A stretch of 64,000 nt of DNA, taken from positions 1-64,000 of IMG/VR virus record IMGVR_UViG_3300036398_004744; one strand, written 5' to 3'. Of this stretch, positions 6,882 to 16,221 are shown one piece after another. Under the pieces are notes generated by a model. It was not told where the DNA came from. It did not search any database and saw nothing but the letters and a program-made list of their open reading frames with translations. Position 1 is the first letter of the stretch. Every line of letters begins with the position of its first letter. Made by a program: the position numbers and the translations under genes. The DNA comes from a virus.

Positions 6882-9857
6882 ATGTTCGTCTCGGAGATCA
6901 TTGATCAGGTGATCGAGGTTCTCGGTCGATGCGATCGGCAGAAGGCCCTTCGCCGCATCTCCGAGGCAGTTCGAGCCCTCCAGGACGAGGGCGACTGGGC
7001 CGCGAACATCGGGGCCCTGGACATCATGACCCTCTCTGACGGTCAGACCGTCACTCTTCCCCGCGAGGTGGAGACTCCGCTGGCAGTTGCCGTCAATGGC
7101 ATCCCGGCCTTCATGCGAGACGAATTTTTTCGCTTCCATCTCAATGGCGACGGCCTGACAGACGACCACGTCGTCCCGTGGGCATGGGACGACTCTGGGA
7201 CCGTGCCCTCCTTCATGGACATCGGGACTCCCGGTCCCCTGATCGCCCGCTGCGACTCGGAGGCCGACATCGGCGTCGTCGTGCGTGTCCTTGGGACAGA
7301 CGCGAATGGCCGAGAACTTCGTCAGCAGCTCGAGAATGGCGACTGGATCGACGGGACCGAGACTTTTGCAGTCAACGTCGCGGGAGCTCCCACGGCCGCC
7401 CCGACCTCTGTCCCGTTTCTTCGCCTCTTCGAGACCACGCCGACTGGTCTGCTGGTCTCCGGGACGGCCCACGGTCTCGCCACGGCCGCCCAGATGCAGG
7501 TGCAGCTCGCCTCCGGGTCGATTCCTCAGCCCCTGATCAACGGGGCATTCTATTTCATTCGAGTCATCGACTCGACCCGCGTCCTGCTGTATGCCACGCG
7601 ACTCGACGCCCAGACAAGCCAGAGACCGATTCTGTTTTCGACTGTCGATCCCACGGCCGCGATCACGCTACGAGAGACTCGGGCCGTCCGGACCAGAACC
7701 TGCTTCGTGACCTCAGGAGCCAACCTCATCTCGGAGGGAGATCTCGTGGCCTTCACCGGATCACCGCTTCCTCTGCCGTTTGAGGCCTCTCGGACCTATG
7801 CCGCGTCTCCCGTCGCCACAGACCGCTTCATTGTTTATGGCGACGACAATGACCGCGAGAATGCCACGAATCCGGTCAATGCCACGACGCCCGGAACGTC
7901 TGTCGAGGCGCGCATTCTCAAGCCGATGTATCCGCTGACCCAGCTGGCATTCACGCTGGAGCACAACTTTGTCACGGGAGACCAGGTGACGGCCGCAAAT
8001 TCCGGAGGAGAACTTCCACAGCCCCTGATTGCCAACACGCCATACTTTGTCAGGGCCCTGAGCGCGACGACAGTGTCGCTCCACTCCACGTCGGCCGACT
8101 CGTCCACGGGAGCCAGCCCGATCGCGCTGACGTCTCTCGGAGTCGGCACCAATTCTCTCGTGAAGCTCATCGCGGCGACTGTTGCCGGCGGCGGGAGCAG
8201 CACCGTGACGACCGCGAGCCCGCACAACCTGAGTGCCCCCAGCGGGGCGGGCGCGACTGCCACGGCCGTGCTCTCGAGTCAGACGGTCGTGGCCATCTCG
8301 GTCGGGGCCGGTGGGAGCGCCTACAACGTCTCACCAAAGGTCACCATCTCGGGAGGCGGGGGCACCGGCGCAACGGCCGAGGCAATCGTCGCGGGCGGGG
8401 CCGTCGTGTCGATTCGCGTCATCACCGGAGGAACTGGCTACACCTCGGTGCCGACGGTGACTTTCACGTCGCAGGGCGGGAGCCTGGTTCGCTTCACGAC
8501 CAACGGGACACTTCCAGATCCCATCAAGGCCGAGACGGTCTATCGCGGCGAGGCCCCGCTGACCGCGACGACATTCTCGCTCAACGACACGATCCCGAAC
8601 CCGGTCGCGATCAGCTCTGGCGGCGCTGGACAGCTCTATGTGGTCATCTCGAGATCATTCTCGGTGGGATTTCTTCCGCAGTGGTCGGTCGACGCGACGG
8701 CCCTCTCGACGGGCGATGCCGTCCGATTCTACACGCCCGGAATTCTGCCGGGAACTGCTCCGTCGCAGGTCGACCAGTCGACTCTCTACTATGTCCGCAA
8801 GATCAGCAACTCGCTCGTTGAGATCTATGACTCGGCCGTCAACGCAAACGCGGCTCCTCCCACGGTGACAGGAAGATTCTCAGCCACGACCGCCGGCGCC
8901 GAGACGCTGTATCTCTCGAGGGCAAGATCAGTGACCGTGTCGCCCCGAGACAACAGCCTCGATGTCGATTTCACGGCGTTTCTCGAGAACCTCACGATCG
9001 TTCGCTTCACGACCACCGGGACACTGCCTGCTCCCCTTGCAACCGCGACAGACTACCGGGCCAACGTGGTGGGAGACACCATCGAGGTCTACACGACAGG
9101 AAACGTCCTGATTCCGCTAACGACCGTGGGATCTGGAACTCATGAGATGTTGATCTCTCGCTCAATGACGGCCCCGGCCGCGACGTCGCTCGACATTCCA
9201 GACCATGGATTTGCCACGGGAACCGCTCTCACGGCGGTGACGAGTTCGGCGCTTCCGTCGCCACTTCTCCCATCGACCACCTACTATTTCAGGTCCATCG
9301 ACGACGATCAGGTTGAGCTGTATCCGTCACAGGCGCAGGCAAATGCCGCTCCCGCGACGGCCGGGCGCATCACCTTTCTGTCGTCTGGAACCGGGACCCA
9401 GCGAGTCGTTGTTTCTCGCGCCCCGGTATCTGTCAGGACCGTCTCTTCCATCGAGAAGCCGGTGACCGACGGATACATCCGACTCTATGCCTGGGACACG
9501 TCGAGAACTGGAAACATTGCGCTCCTCGGAGACATCCATCCCACCGAGACGGTCCCCGCATACCGCCGCATCAGGGTCAGCAAGTCGGCCACGTCTGTCC
9601 GCCTCAAGTATCGCCGCCGCGCCTTCGACGTGCTGACCGAGAGAGACTTCATCAATCTGGATTCTCGCATGGCGATCCTAATGATGGTCCAGTCGCAGGA
9701 ACTGCTCTTCAAGAAGTTCATCGCCGAGTCGGAGCAGTATCGCCTGATCGCGGTGGAATACCTCAACAAGAGAAACCGGGCGCTCGACGGACCGCGTGCC
9801 CCAACATTCCAGATCAACGCCGACGTGACGACCAGGCCAGACGACTGGATGGACTAG
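6882..9857 (+). CDS. Tail tubular protein A-like adaptor, enlarged by repeat domains
   Basis: 991 residues, against roughly 200 for typical podovirus adaptors. The N-terminal 120 residues (SEIIDQVIEVLGRCDRQKAL, then EGDWAANIGALDI) and the C-terminal 150 residues (KYRRRAFDVLTERDFINLDS, KFIAESEQYRLIA) look like the split helical adaptor domain. Between them lie about seven degenerate copies of an ~85-residue beta module with the pattern HG-TG-LP-PL-TxYYVR-ELY (residues about 190-850). One copy (near 465-530) carries the inserted GTGATAEAIVAGGAV and GGTGYTSVPTVTF repeats known from phage fibres. It is followed directly by the nozzle gene. Adaptor assignment is inferred from these ends and gene order. 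Confidence 0.7.
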   Translation: MFVSEIIDQVIEVLGRCDRQKALRRISEAVRALQDEGDWAANIGALDIMTLSDGQTVTLPREVETPLAVAVNGIPAFMRDEFFRFHLNGDGLTDDHVVPWAWDDSGTVPSFMDIGTPGPLIARCDSEADIGVVVRVLGTDANGRELRQQLENGDWIDGTETFAVNVAGAPTAAPTSVPFLRLFETTPTGLLVSGTAHGLATAAQMQVQLASGSIPQPLINGAFYFIRVIDSTRVLLYATRLDAQTSQRPILFSTVDPTAAITLRETRAVRTRTCFVTSGANLISEGDLVAFTGSPLPLPFEASRTYAASPVATDRFIVYGDDNDRENATNPVNATTPGTSVEARILKPMYPLTQLAFTLEHNFVTGDQVTAANSGGELPQPLIANTPYFVRALSATTVSLHSTSADSSTGASPIALTSLGVGTNSLVKLIAATVAGGGSSTVTTASPHNLSAPSGAGATATAVLSSQTVVAISVGAGGSAYNVSPKVTISGGGGTGATAEAIVAGGAVVSIRVITGGTGYTSVPTVTFTSQGGSLVRFTTNGTLPDPIKAETVYRGEAPLTATTFSLNDTIPNPVAISSGGAGQLYVVISRSFSVGFLPQWSVDATALSTGDAVRFYTPGILPGTAPSQVDQSTLYYVRKISNSLVEIYDSAVNANAAPPTVTGRFSATTAGAETLYLSRARSVTVSPRDNSLDVDFTAFLENLTIVRFTTTGTLPAPLATATDYRANVVGDTIEVYTTGNVLIPLTTVGSGTHEMLISRSMTAPAATSLDIPDHGFATGTALTAVTSSALPSPLLPSTTYYFRSIDDDQVELYPSQAQANAAPATAGRITFLSSGTGTQRVVVSRAPVSVRTVSSIEKPVTDGYIRLYAWDTSRTGNIALLGDIHPTETVPAYRRIRVSKSATSVRLKYRRRAFDVLTERDFINLDSRMAILMMVQSQELLFKKFIAESEQYRLIAVEYLNKRNRALDGPRAPTFQINADVTTRPDDWMD

Positions 9858-9860
9858 GCC

Positions 9861-12800
9861 ATGCAATCTCCCGCGATAACCCAGGGACGGCTCGTGAGTG
9901 TTGACGCCGGATGGATGTCGGGAATGAACTCTGTCCGGCATCCGTGGTTTCTTCGGCAGGATCAGTATCGGCGCGGGGTCAACGTCGTCAACCGCGGCGG
10001 CGTGATTCAGACGAGACCCGGATTTCGCATGCGGCTCACGCTGCCCGAGGGAAACCTGCAGGGAATGGCCCATTTTCAGATCACCAAGAACGGACGCCGC
10101 GACGATCATCTCGTCTTTGCCGTCGACGGCAAGATCTATTTTGCGCCGTTTCCTCTTGAACAGCCGAGATTCTGGGAAGAATTTCGTCTGAAGAATCTGC
10201 AGTTTTCTGCAGACGTGGACATGATCCATTTTGCGGTCGCCGAGAAGACCGTCACCACCGCGCCCGACCAGACGCTGCAGATCGTGCCGTCGCATAATGT
10301 GCTGATGATCCAGGACGGCGTGACCCCGGCCGCATACTGGGACGGAGAAGAATCGCGGCACCTCGTCGAGGCGGCCCCGAGTCTCGAGACCCCGACCGGG
10401 ACCTGGATGACCTTCTCTGGGGGACGTCTCTGGGTCGCGCGCGGCAATGTTCTTCTGGCGTCTGATCTGTTTGATCCGATCAAGTTCACCGAGCGAGTCG
10501 AGGGCGAGGGCCGAGGCGATTTTTCTTTCCCGAAGCAGATCACCGGAGTCACAAGCTTCATCGGAGACGAGCGTGTCGAGGTCGTCGTGGTGTTCACTGA
10601 TGAGCGCAGCGAGATCGTGCTCTCTGGCATTCGAGATCGCGCCCAGTGGGCCACGACCCAGGGAATGCAGTCAATCCTGTTCCCGAGCACCGGATGCGTC
10701 GCGGGACGAAGCGTTGTGTTCCAGGCGGGTCTCATGTGGTGGTATAGCTCTGGAGGACTCGTGGCCTCTGACGCGGCGGCCTCGAGCAACCTGACGAGCC
10801 AGATCAACTATCGAGACGCCGAGATGGCCTTCAGCAAGCAGTTTCTCAACGATGACTCGTCGATGATCTGCGGTCTCAGCTTTGAGAACTACCTTCTCAT
10901 GTCGATGCCGATCGGGCAGAATCTCAACTCTGAGACGTTCGTGCTCGACTATTCTCCCCTGAGCGAATTTTCTTCTGAAAAAATCCCGGCGTGGTCTGGA
11001 GTGTGGACGGGGATCCGCCCGATCCAGTGGGCATCTCCCGTGATCAATGGAAAGCGGCGCGCCTTCGCGGCCTCGGTCGACTACCGGGCTCTGTCTGACG
11101 GAAGCCACAACCATGTCTGGGAGGCGTTCATGCCCGAGAGAGAAGACACCTTTTTTGAACTGGGCAGCGACTTCACGAGGATCGACTTCACAAGGCCAAT
11201 CTTCTGCGAGTTTGAGACCCGCCTCATGGGAGACGGCCACGATCTCAAGTCCTTCCAGTATGCAGACATCAATCTGATGGAGATCGCCGGAGACGCGTAT
11301 GTCACGGCAGACTACCGCGGAATTCGCGGTGCCTACAAGCCAGTTCTCTGCAAGCGCATCATTGCCCCGATCACGGCCGCCTCGGCGGGAGCCGACATTC
11401 CGCCTTCCGAGCTTGATGTTCTCGATGGACTCAAGAAACAGAGTCGACGGGTCACGACAGAGAATGCCCTGCCGACCGACGGCTGCCCGACCTGCGAGTC
11501 CGAGTATTCTGAAAACATCGACAAGGCCTTCAGCATTCTTGTCCGGTGGTGCGGCCAGATGGCCGTCGAGTCGATTCGTCTCTTCATGGAACCGTGGGCC
11601 GAGCGGGCAGAGGGCCGCTGTGAGGAGGACGAGACCAGGGTCTGTCTCGTCGGAGAGGACGGCAGGAACCACATCTACAGTCGCGAGGAGGGATTCGTGC
11701 CTCTCGAGGATCTCTATGAGGTCGGCGGCAACGCGTGGGCCTCGACGAGGTCCTCGACCGTCACCCTGACCTGTCCGGCGGGGTCTGTCACGACCGGACC
11801 GCTCACGGTCACGGCCACATCGACATATCGCTCGCGAATCTCTCAGGCAGATGCCGATGTCCAGGCTCTCGCGTCTGCCCAGACGGCCGCCCAGGCGCAG
11901 GCCGATTATCTCAGGACAATCTATCCGTGCTACTATGACTCGGTGCAGTCCGTGACCCGCCACTGTTATTCTGAACTCAACGATGATGCCCTGGCAATGA
12001 CGAGACTGTCTGATGGCCGCGTCATCCTTGGGGGTCAGTTCTGGAGAGACAACACGACCAACCAGGGCAAGATCACCGAGAGAACTTCCGGCGGCATCAG
12101 GAGCCTGACCTTCACGCAGGGAGACGGCTTTGTGTCGAACTTTGGAGCCGAGCCGAGTTCCGAGCAGATCAACGTCCTGCTCAATGACAGCAACGGCATC
12201 TACGCCCTCGGAGAATTCAGCGAATACAACAACGTCGCGAGGACCAGGATCGCCCGACTGACATCCTCCGGGGCGCTCGACACGACCGTGACATTTGGAA
12301 CCGGATTCAACACGGCACCGACTGCCGCGTGCATTCTTCCGTCGGCACTCACCGAGGTTTCGACTGTCCAGGTCGCAACGGCGTCTGGCAGTGGTGGCAA
12401 GTATTTTGATCTTGGAGATGCCAATGGTCCAGTCCGCGTCTGGATGGACAACAACAATACCTCAACTCCTCCAGCAGCTCCGTCGGGTGGCCGTCTGCTT
12501 GAGGTAGACATGTCGGCCGGTCTTCCGGAGATCACCCGAGTCACCACCCTTGCCGACGTGGCCGGATCTCTTGATGAGGCATATTTTGTGCTGCATGACG
12601 CGGCCGCGACAACCGTGGCGGTCTGGTTCGCGCACTCCGGAGGATCCACGGCCCCCACGGGATACACAAGAAACCTGAAGGTCGACATCAACAACAATGA
12701 CTCGGCCAACACGGTCGCGACCAAGCTCAGAAACGCGGTCGACGCGGATGCCCAGTTCTCGGCGGCCGTGAGCGGAAACCAGGTGACCATCACGAACGTC

Positions 12801-13889
12801 TATATTGGAGTCGTGGCAGACGTAGTTGATGGGACAGACCCGACCGGATTCACGTTTCTTGTGACCCAGCAGGGCGTGAACATTGACACGGCCTCGCAAC
12901 TCGCAACGAAGATCCAGCTTGCCGTCGACGCAGATGCCCAGTTTGTTGCGACAGTTTTGACCGACACCGTGACAATCACGGCCGCCTCGGCCGGCCACCG
13001 GCTTCATGTCACCGAGCCAGATTCTGGCACCTATTTTGTGGTGGACACCACGGCGCTTGGGACGTCTGCCGGATCTCTCATCGTCGGTGGAACATTCACC
13101 ACATACAACTCCGTGGCCGTATCAAAGCCAATTGTTCTGATCGAGGCAAACGGAACAAGAGATGCCGACTATCTCCCGACGGGCTTCACGAAGATATTTG
13201 CCCTGATCCCCATCACGGGGAATCTTGTCTATGCGGCCGGATACGAGTCTGTCGCCGGAAAAGTCCGCGTGGCGAGACTCCTGTCGACCGGCATCGAGGA
13301 TCCGGCATTCACGCCGTATGAGGTCACGGTCGCCGATCCAGGGTTTGCCTCCATGGCCCTCCAGTCAGACGGCAAGATCATCGTCTCATTTGACGGTGCC
13401 AATTCTGCCAAGGATCTCGTGAGACTCGGGACCAACGGATCTGTCGACGCGACCTACAACGTCGGGACCGGACTCGACACCGCGGCCCGAGCCATTCTCA
13501 TCCTCGCAGATGGAACCGTCATTCTCGGGGGCAATTTCACGACCTACAACTCTGTCGCCGTCCCGCGGATCGTCAAGACGACGGCCCTGGGAGCGGCTGT
13601 CGGGGCGTTCAATCCGGGCACGGGATTCAATGCGACGGTCCGAGCCCTCATGCTTCCCTCGACCGGGACCTTCTTCTTTGCTGCCGGCGACTTCACGTCC
13701 TACAATGGCAACACGGACTCCTATGAGAGATTTGGCCGTGTCGACCAGACCACGGGAGCCGTTCTTCAAACGCGCCAGACCGTGAACGTCACCGGACGCC
13801 ATCGTGGCACGGTCTCTCAGATCGACTCCAACACCCAGGCGCTTGCCCTCGCCAACGCCCGCGCCCTCACTGAACTTCCCTGCACCTGA
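9861..13889 (+). CDS. Tail tubular protein B-like nozzle with C-terminal propeller
   Basis: 1,342 residues. The first ~640 (GWMSGMNSVRHPWFLRQDQY, RGGVIQTRPGF, DGVTPAAYWDG) match the layout of podovirus nozzle proteins. After this come a DUF5977-like segment (TYRSRISQADADVQALASAQ), delta-60-type repeats (GGxFTTYNSVA, ALQSDGKIIV, LDTTVTFGTGF) and two copies of an ~85-residue module with TKLRNAVDADAQF / TKIQLAVDADAQF. A last, shorter DUF5977-like stretch ends the protein (TVSQIDSNTQALALANA). Delta-60 repeats normally build beta-propellers, so the tail tip probably carries a propeller that could bind the host. Starts three bases after the adaptor stop. Confidence 0.7.
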   Translation: MQSPAITQGRLVSVDAGWMSGMNSVRHPWFLRQDQYRRGVNVVNRGGVIQTRPGFRMRLTLPEGNLQGMAHFQITKNGRRDDHLVFAVDGKIYFAPFPLEQPRFWEEFRLKNLQFSADVDMIHFAVAEKTVTTAPDQTLQIVPSHNVLMIQDGVTPAAYWDGEESRHLVEAAPSLETPTGTWMTFSGGRLWVARGNVLLASDLFDPIKFTERVEGEGRGDFSFPKQITGVTSFIGDERVEVVVVFTDERSEIVLSGIRDRAQWATTQGMQSILFPSTGCVAGRSVVFQAGLMWWYSSGGLVASDAAASSNLTSQINYRDAEMAFSKQFLNDDSSMICGLSFENYLLMSMPIGQNLNSETFVLDYSPLSEFSSEKIPAWSGVWTGIRPIQWASPVINGKRRAFAASVDYRALSDGSHNHVWEAFMPEREDTFFELGSDFTRIDFTRPIFCEFETRLMGDGHDLKSFQYADINLMEIAGDAYVTADYRGIRGAYKPVLCKRIIAPITAASAGADIPPSELDVLDGLKKQSRRVTTENALPTDGCPTCESEYSENIDKAFSILVRWCGQMAVESIRLFMEPWAERAEGRCEEDETRVCLVGEDGRNHIYSREEGFVPLEDLYEVGGNAWASTRSSTVTLTCPAGSVTTGPLTVTATSTYRSRISQADADVQALASAQTAAQAQADYLRTIYPCYYDSVQSVTRHCYSELNDDALAMTRLSDGRVILGGQFWRDNTTNQGKITERTSGGIRSLTFTQGDGFVSNFGAEPSSEQINVLLNDSNGIYALGEFSEYNNVARTRIARLTSSGALDTTVTFGTGFNTAPTAACILPSALTEVSTVQVATASGSGGKYFDLGDANGPVRVWMDNNNTSTPPAAPSGGRLLEVDMSAGLPEITRVTTLADVAGSLDEAYFVLHDAAATTVAVWFAHSGGSTAPTGYTRNLKVDINNNDSANTVATKLRNAVDADAQFSAAVSGNQVTITNVYIGVVADVVDGTDPTGFTFLVTQQGVNIDTASQLATKIQLAVDADAQFVATVLTDTVTITAASAGHRLHVTEPDSGTYFVVDTTALGTSAGSLIVGGTFTTYNSVAVSKPIVLIEANGTRDADYLPTGFTKIFALIPITGNLVYAAGYESVAGKVRVARLLSTGIEDPAFTPYEVTVADPGFASMALQSDGKIIVSFDGANSAKDLVRLGTNGSVDATYNVGTGLDTAARAILILADGTVILGGNFTTYNSVAVPRIVKTTALGAAVGAFNPGTGFNATVRALMLPSTGTFFFAAGDFTSYNGNTDSYERFGRVDQTTGAVLQTRQTVNVTGRHRGTVSQIDSNTQALALANARALTELPCT

Positions 13890-13891
13890 CC

Positions 13892-14182
13892 ATGCCAAGG
13901 GCCACCTCAGTCACGCTCTTCAACGGAACGACTCCGAACGCCTTCGTGAGTCCGTTCTCCGACCGTCTTCCGATGTCGTTCTATTCGTCGATCACGGTCC
14001 CCAACATGCCGACTCAGGCATGTCTTCCGTGTGCCATGACCGGATACTCGACGTCGACCGTCAACCAGTTCATCCAGGATCTCGCCTCGGAGATTCCACT
14101 TCCGCTCTCAAACAGCATCTCGACCTCGCAGACGCTGCCGACCATCCCGCCAGAACCCCAGCCACCCACATCCGTATCATGA
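13892..14182 (+). CDS. Small hypothetical virion-module protein (96 aa)
   Basis: A Pro/Ser/Thr-rich protein with one CxxC (ACLPCAM) and a long disordered tail (LPTIPPEPQPPTS). ATG 13892 follows the nozzle stop after two bases and its TGA overlaps the next ATG. No family recognised. Position suggests a tail or ejection-related structural role. Confidence 0.55.
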   Translation: MPRATSVTLFNGTTPNAFVSPFSDRLPMSFYSSITVPNMPTQACLPCAMTGYSTSTVNQFIQDLASEIPLPLSNSISTSQTLPTIPPEPQPPTSVS

Positions 14183-14565
14183 AGACCAGATTCATCGACG
14201 TCAGCCCGTATTCCGACGACTTCAAGAGAATGCAGCAGTTTGCCAGGACCTTCGACCACGAGATCGGGCACTGGAAGAACGGCAAGGTCGTCGCCTTCGA
14301 ACGAGACGAGAAGACCTTCGGCTATGCCGACATCGTCTATCTCCCGGTCGCGTTTCCGGCGTTTCATCCCGAGGTCGCGACGCCGCGTGGGATCATGGAC
14401 GTGGTGAACGGCTGGAAGGCCGTCGCGCAGCTCAGCCACGGGGGCGAGGGCTGGATCGGAGTGCCCCTCGATGAGACCCGGAAGACATTTCCTGCGCAGA
14501 TGTTGGAGAACATTGGATTCTCAAAGATGAACCGCGAGATTTACTTGCTCGACAGAACCAGTTAG
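14179..14565 (+). CDS. GNAT-like protein, probably degenerate (128 aa)
   Basis: The start is ATG 14179, which overlaps the previous stop (ATGA). A longer reading that begins upstream would be out of frame with the genes before it. The strand-helix order and the end (AQMLENIGFSKMNREIYLLD) resemble the last part of the acetyltransferase fold (GF-M-EI-L), but the acetyl-CoA loop is not obvious (GIMDVVNGWKAVAQL in its place). It may be a structural GNAT relative. Small acetyltransferase-like proteins next to internal virion proteins occur in podoviruses. Confidence 0.5.
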   Translation: MKTRFIDVSPYSDDFKRMQQFARTFDHEIGHWKNGKVVAFERDEKTFGYADIVYLPVAFPAFHPEVATPRGIMDVVNGWKAVAQLSHGGEGWIGVPLDETRKTFPAQMLENIGFSKMNREIYLLDRTS

Positions 14566-14567
14566 AT
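14540..14567 (+). promoter_or_regulatory. Promoter before the 14578 gene
   Basis: TTTACT at 14540-14545, a 16-base spacer, TTAGAT at 14562-14567, then exactly 10 bases to ATG 14578. No Shine-Dalgarno lies in that leader. Spacing matches the minus-strand promoter family, although the GGCAGCC palindrome is not present here. Confidence 0.5.
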
Positions 14568-14577
14568 TTCACACGAC

Positions 14578-15345
14578 ATGGGCGGAGGATCACCATCAGT
14601 TCAATACGCGCAGCCACTCGAGGGATACGAGGCCGGAATGCGTGGCCAGCTCGCTCTCGGAAGATCTCTTGCCGAGGCGGCCGCCGGAACATCCCCGGAA
14701 CTGATGCGGGCCGACATCCCGTATCTCCAGGAGACCGCCAGGCGCGAGGCGATCATCAACGCCATGAACGCCGCGGCGCTCGAGAGGGAGATGACCCCGG
14801 AGACCGCCAGGATGCGGACGGGTCTGCGCCAGCAGCTCGAGCAAGATTTTGCGGGAGGACCGAGCCGCGAACTGTCCAATCTGTGGCTTCGCCAGGGACT
14901 GTCAGACGTGATCGGGACCGGTGCGCGGACCGAGTCCGGATTTGCCCGCTCGGCACTCGCCGACCGCAGTCGTCGCGACTACTTCGCGAACAGACAGAAC
15001 CTGCAGGACCGCGTCGCCACGTATCTCGCCGCAAATCCCATGCCGGTCGCCGGAATCGATCCCGGATCACTCGCCGGAATCGTCAGCCAGGTCTCGGCCG
15101 ACAACATCAATCTTCGCAACGCGTATCAGCAGCAGGTCCTCGGATACCTCGGAGCCCAGGCACAGAATGCCTCGAACGCGTTCCAGCAGCAGACACAGAT
15201 GGAGATGGCCCGCAGGTCGCAAAACGCGGCGGCCGCCAATGCGGCAAATGCCGCGGCCGCCTCGAATCGGGCATCTCTCTTTGGAGCGGGAATCGGCGCC
15301 GGCGGCGCCGTTGCCGGCGCAGGAATCACGGCCCTCGCCCTATGA
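14578..15345 (+). CDS. Internal virion protein, first of the Met-Gly-Gly group
   Basis: 255 residues beginning MGGGSPS. Long Ala/Gln/Arg-rich helices (RREAIINAMNAAALEREM, QQQTQMEMARRSQNAAAANA) end in a glycine-alanine hydrophobic segment (GAGIGAGGAVAGAGITALAL). A helical body with a membrane-active tail is typical of podovirus ejection proteins that leave the capsid with the DNA. Transcription probably restarts at the promoter at 14540. The TGA overlaps the next gene's ATG. Confidence 0.6.
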   Translation: MGGGSPSVQYAQPLEGYEAGMRGQLALGRSLAEAAAGTSPELMRADIPYLQETARREAIINAMNAAALEREMTPETARMRTGLRQQLEQDFAGGPSRELSNLWLRQGLSDVIGTGARTESGFARSALADRSRRDYFANRQNLQDRVATYLAANPMPVAGIDPGSLAGIVSQVSADNINLRNAYQQQVLGYLGAQAQNASNAFQQQTQMEMARRSQNAAAANAANAAAASNRASLFGAGIGAGGAVAGAGITALAL

Positions 15346-16172
15346 CGCTCGACCGAAGGGTCGAGGTCGCGGTCGACTTTCTTGACCGCATGCTGAAGAC
15401 GGCAAGGAATCCGGTCATTCTCTGGTCGGGCGGCAAGGACTCAATGGTGGTCCTGCACATGCTCAAGTTTCTCATGAAGAGGGAGCTTCCCGTCGTCTGC
15501 TGGAGAGAACCGTGGATGCCCGAGAAGCTGCGATTCATCAACCGGATCATCGACGAGTGGAATCTCGAGGTCCATGACTATGCCCCATCTGCCGTCAGTC
15601 TCTGTCGAGGAAAAGAGAGCCGGATCGACATCATGGAATGCTACCAGGTCAGCTCGGCAGTTCAGAAGCCAGAATACATCATGGTGGCTCGCGGAACGAT
15701 CGTGCCAGAGGAGGGACGACCGTTTCTTTGTGCACTCGAGACGTTTCTCTCTCGTCCCCTCGGGACATTCAACTTTCCGTGGGACTGCATGGTCATGGGC
15801 CACAAGTCCTCGGACGACGATCCGACTGTCGGAAAAGTTCCCCTGCAGGTCGACCGACTCCAGCTCGAGAATGCCGGGACGATCCTCTATCCGATCCGGG
15901 AATGGACCGACGATGACGTCTTTGAATACCATGAGAGGCACTCGGTGCCGCACGACGAGACGCGCTATGACGTCAAGAACCGGCAGGTTCTCAAGAAGAA
16001 CTCGACGAATTCCGACTATTTTCACACCTGCACGAAGTGCTGCGACCCGACCTCGGCCTCCTTTGTCAGGTGTCCCAAGTATGGCATCGACGTGAACAAC
16101 GTGTCACACCGGGTGCCCTGGGTCGAGCCCAACTTTGCCTACTGCGGACTCAACCGCGAGGATTCTGCATAG
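15342..16172 (+). CDS. PAPS reductase-family PP-loop protein
   Basis: 276 residues. The PP-loop ATP-binding motif SGGKDS is at residues 29-34, after ILW, as in phosphoadenosine-phosphosulfate reductases and related sulfotransfer or adenylating enzymes. Later blocks (PIREWTDDDVFEYHERHSVP, and CTKCCDPTSASFVRCPK with several cysteines) match the family. The start at 15342 overlaps the upstream stop. Such genes recur among the virion genes of podovirus-like phages. Its substrate is unknown: sulfate assimilation, or thiolation of nucleic acid, are the options. It lies in the middle of internal-protein genes, so late expression is expected. Confidence 0.8.
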   Translation: MTLDRRVEVAVDFLDRMLKTARNPVILWSGGKDSMVVLHMLKFLMKRELPVVCWREPWMPEKLRFINRIIDEWNLEVHDYAPSAVSLCRGKESRIDIMECYQVSSAVQKPEYIMVARGTIVPEEGRPFLCALETFLSRPLGTFNFPWDCMVMGHKSSDDDPTVGKVPLQVDRLQLENAGTILYPIREWTDDDVFEYHERHSVPHDETRYDVKNRQVLKKNSTNSDYFHTCTKCCDPTSASFVRCPKYGIDVNNVSHRVPWVEPNFAYCGLNREDSA

Positions 16173-16182
16173 AATTTTCTGG

Positions 16183-16211
16183 TTCTGAATCCTGGCAGAA
16201 GCGAGTTACAT
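16183..16211 (+). promoter_or_regulatory. Promoter before the 16222 gene
   Basis: TTCTGA at 16183-16188, a 17-base spacer containing CCTGGCAG, TTACAT at 16206-16211, then exactly 10 bases to ATG 16222. Same architecture as the early promoters. Confidence 0.5.
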
Positions 16212-16221
16212 TCTCAGAGAC

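Noticed and set aside
10671-11963. 430-codon minus-strand frame opposite the nozzle gene
   Set aside because: Antisense, Arg/Asp/Gly-rich, with no recognisable domain; nozzle sequence is convincing on the plus strand.
14883-15341. N-terminal extension of the PAPS-reductase-like ORF
   Set aside because: Arg-rich and overlapping the internal protein gene in another frame; ATG 15342 has the ATGA coupling used throughout.
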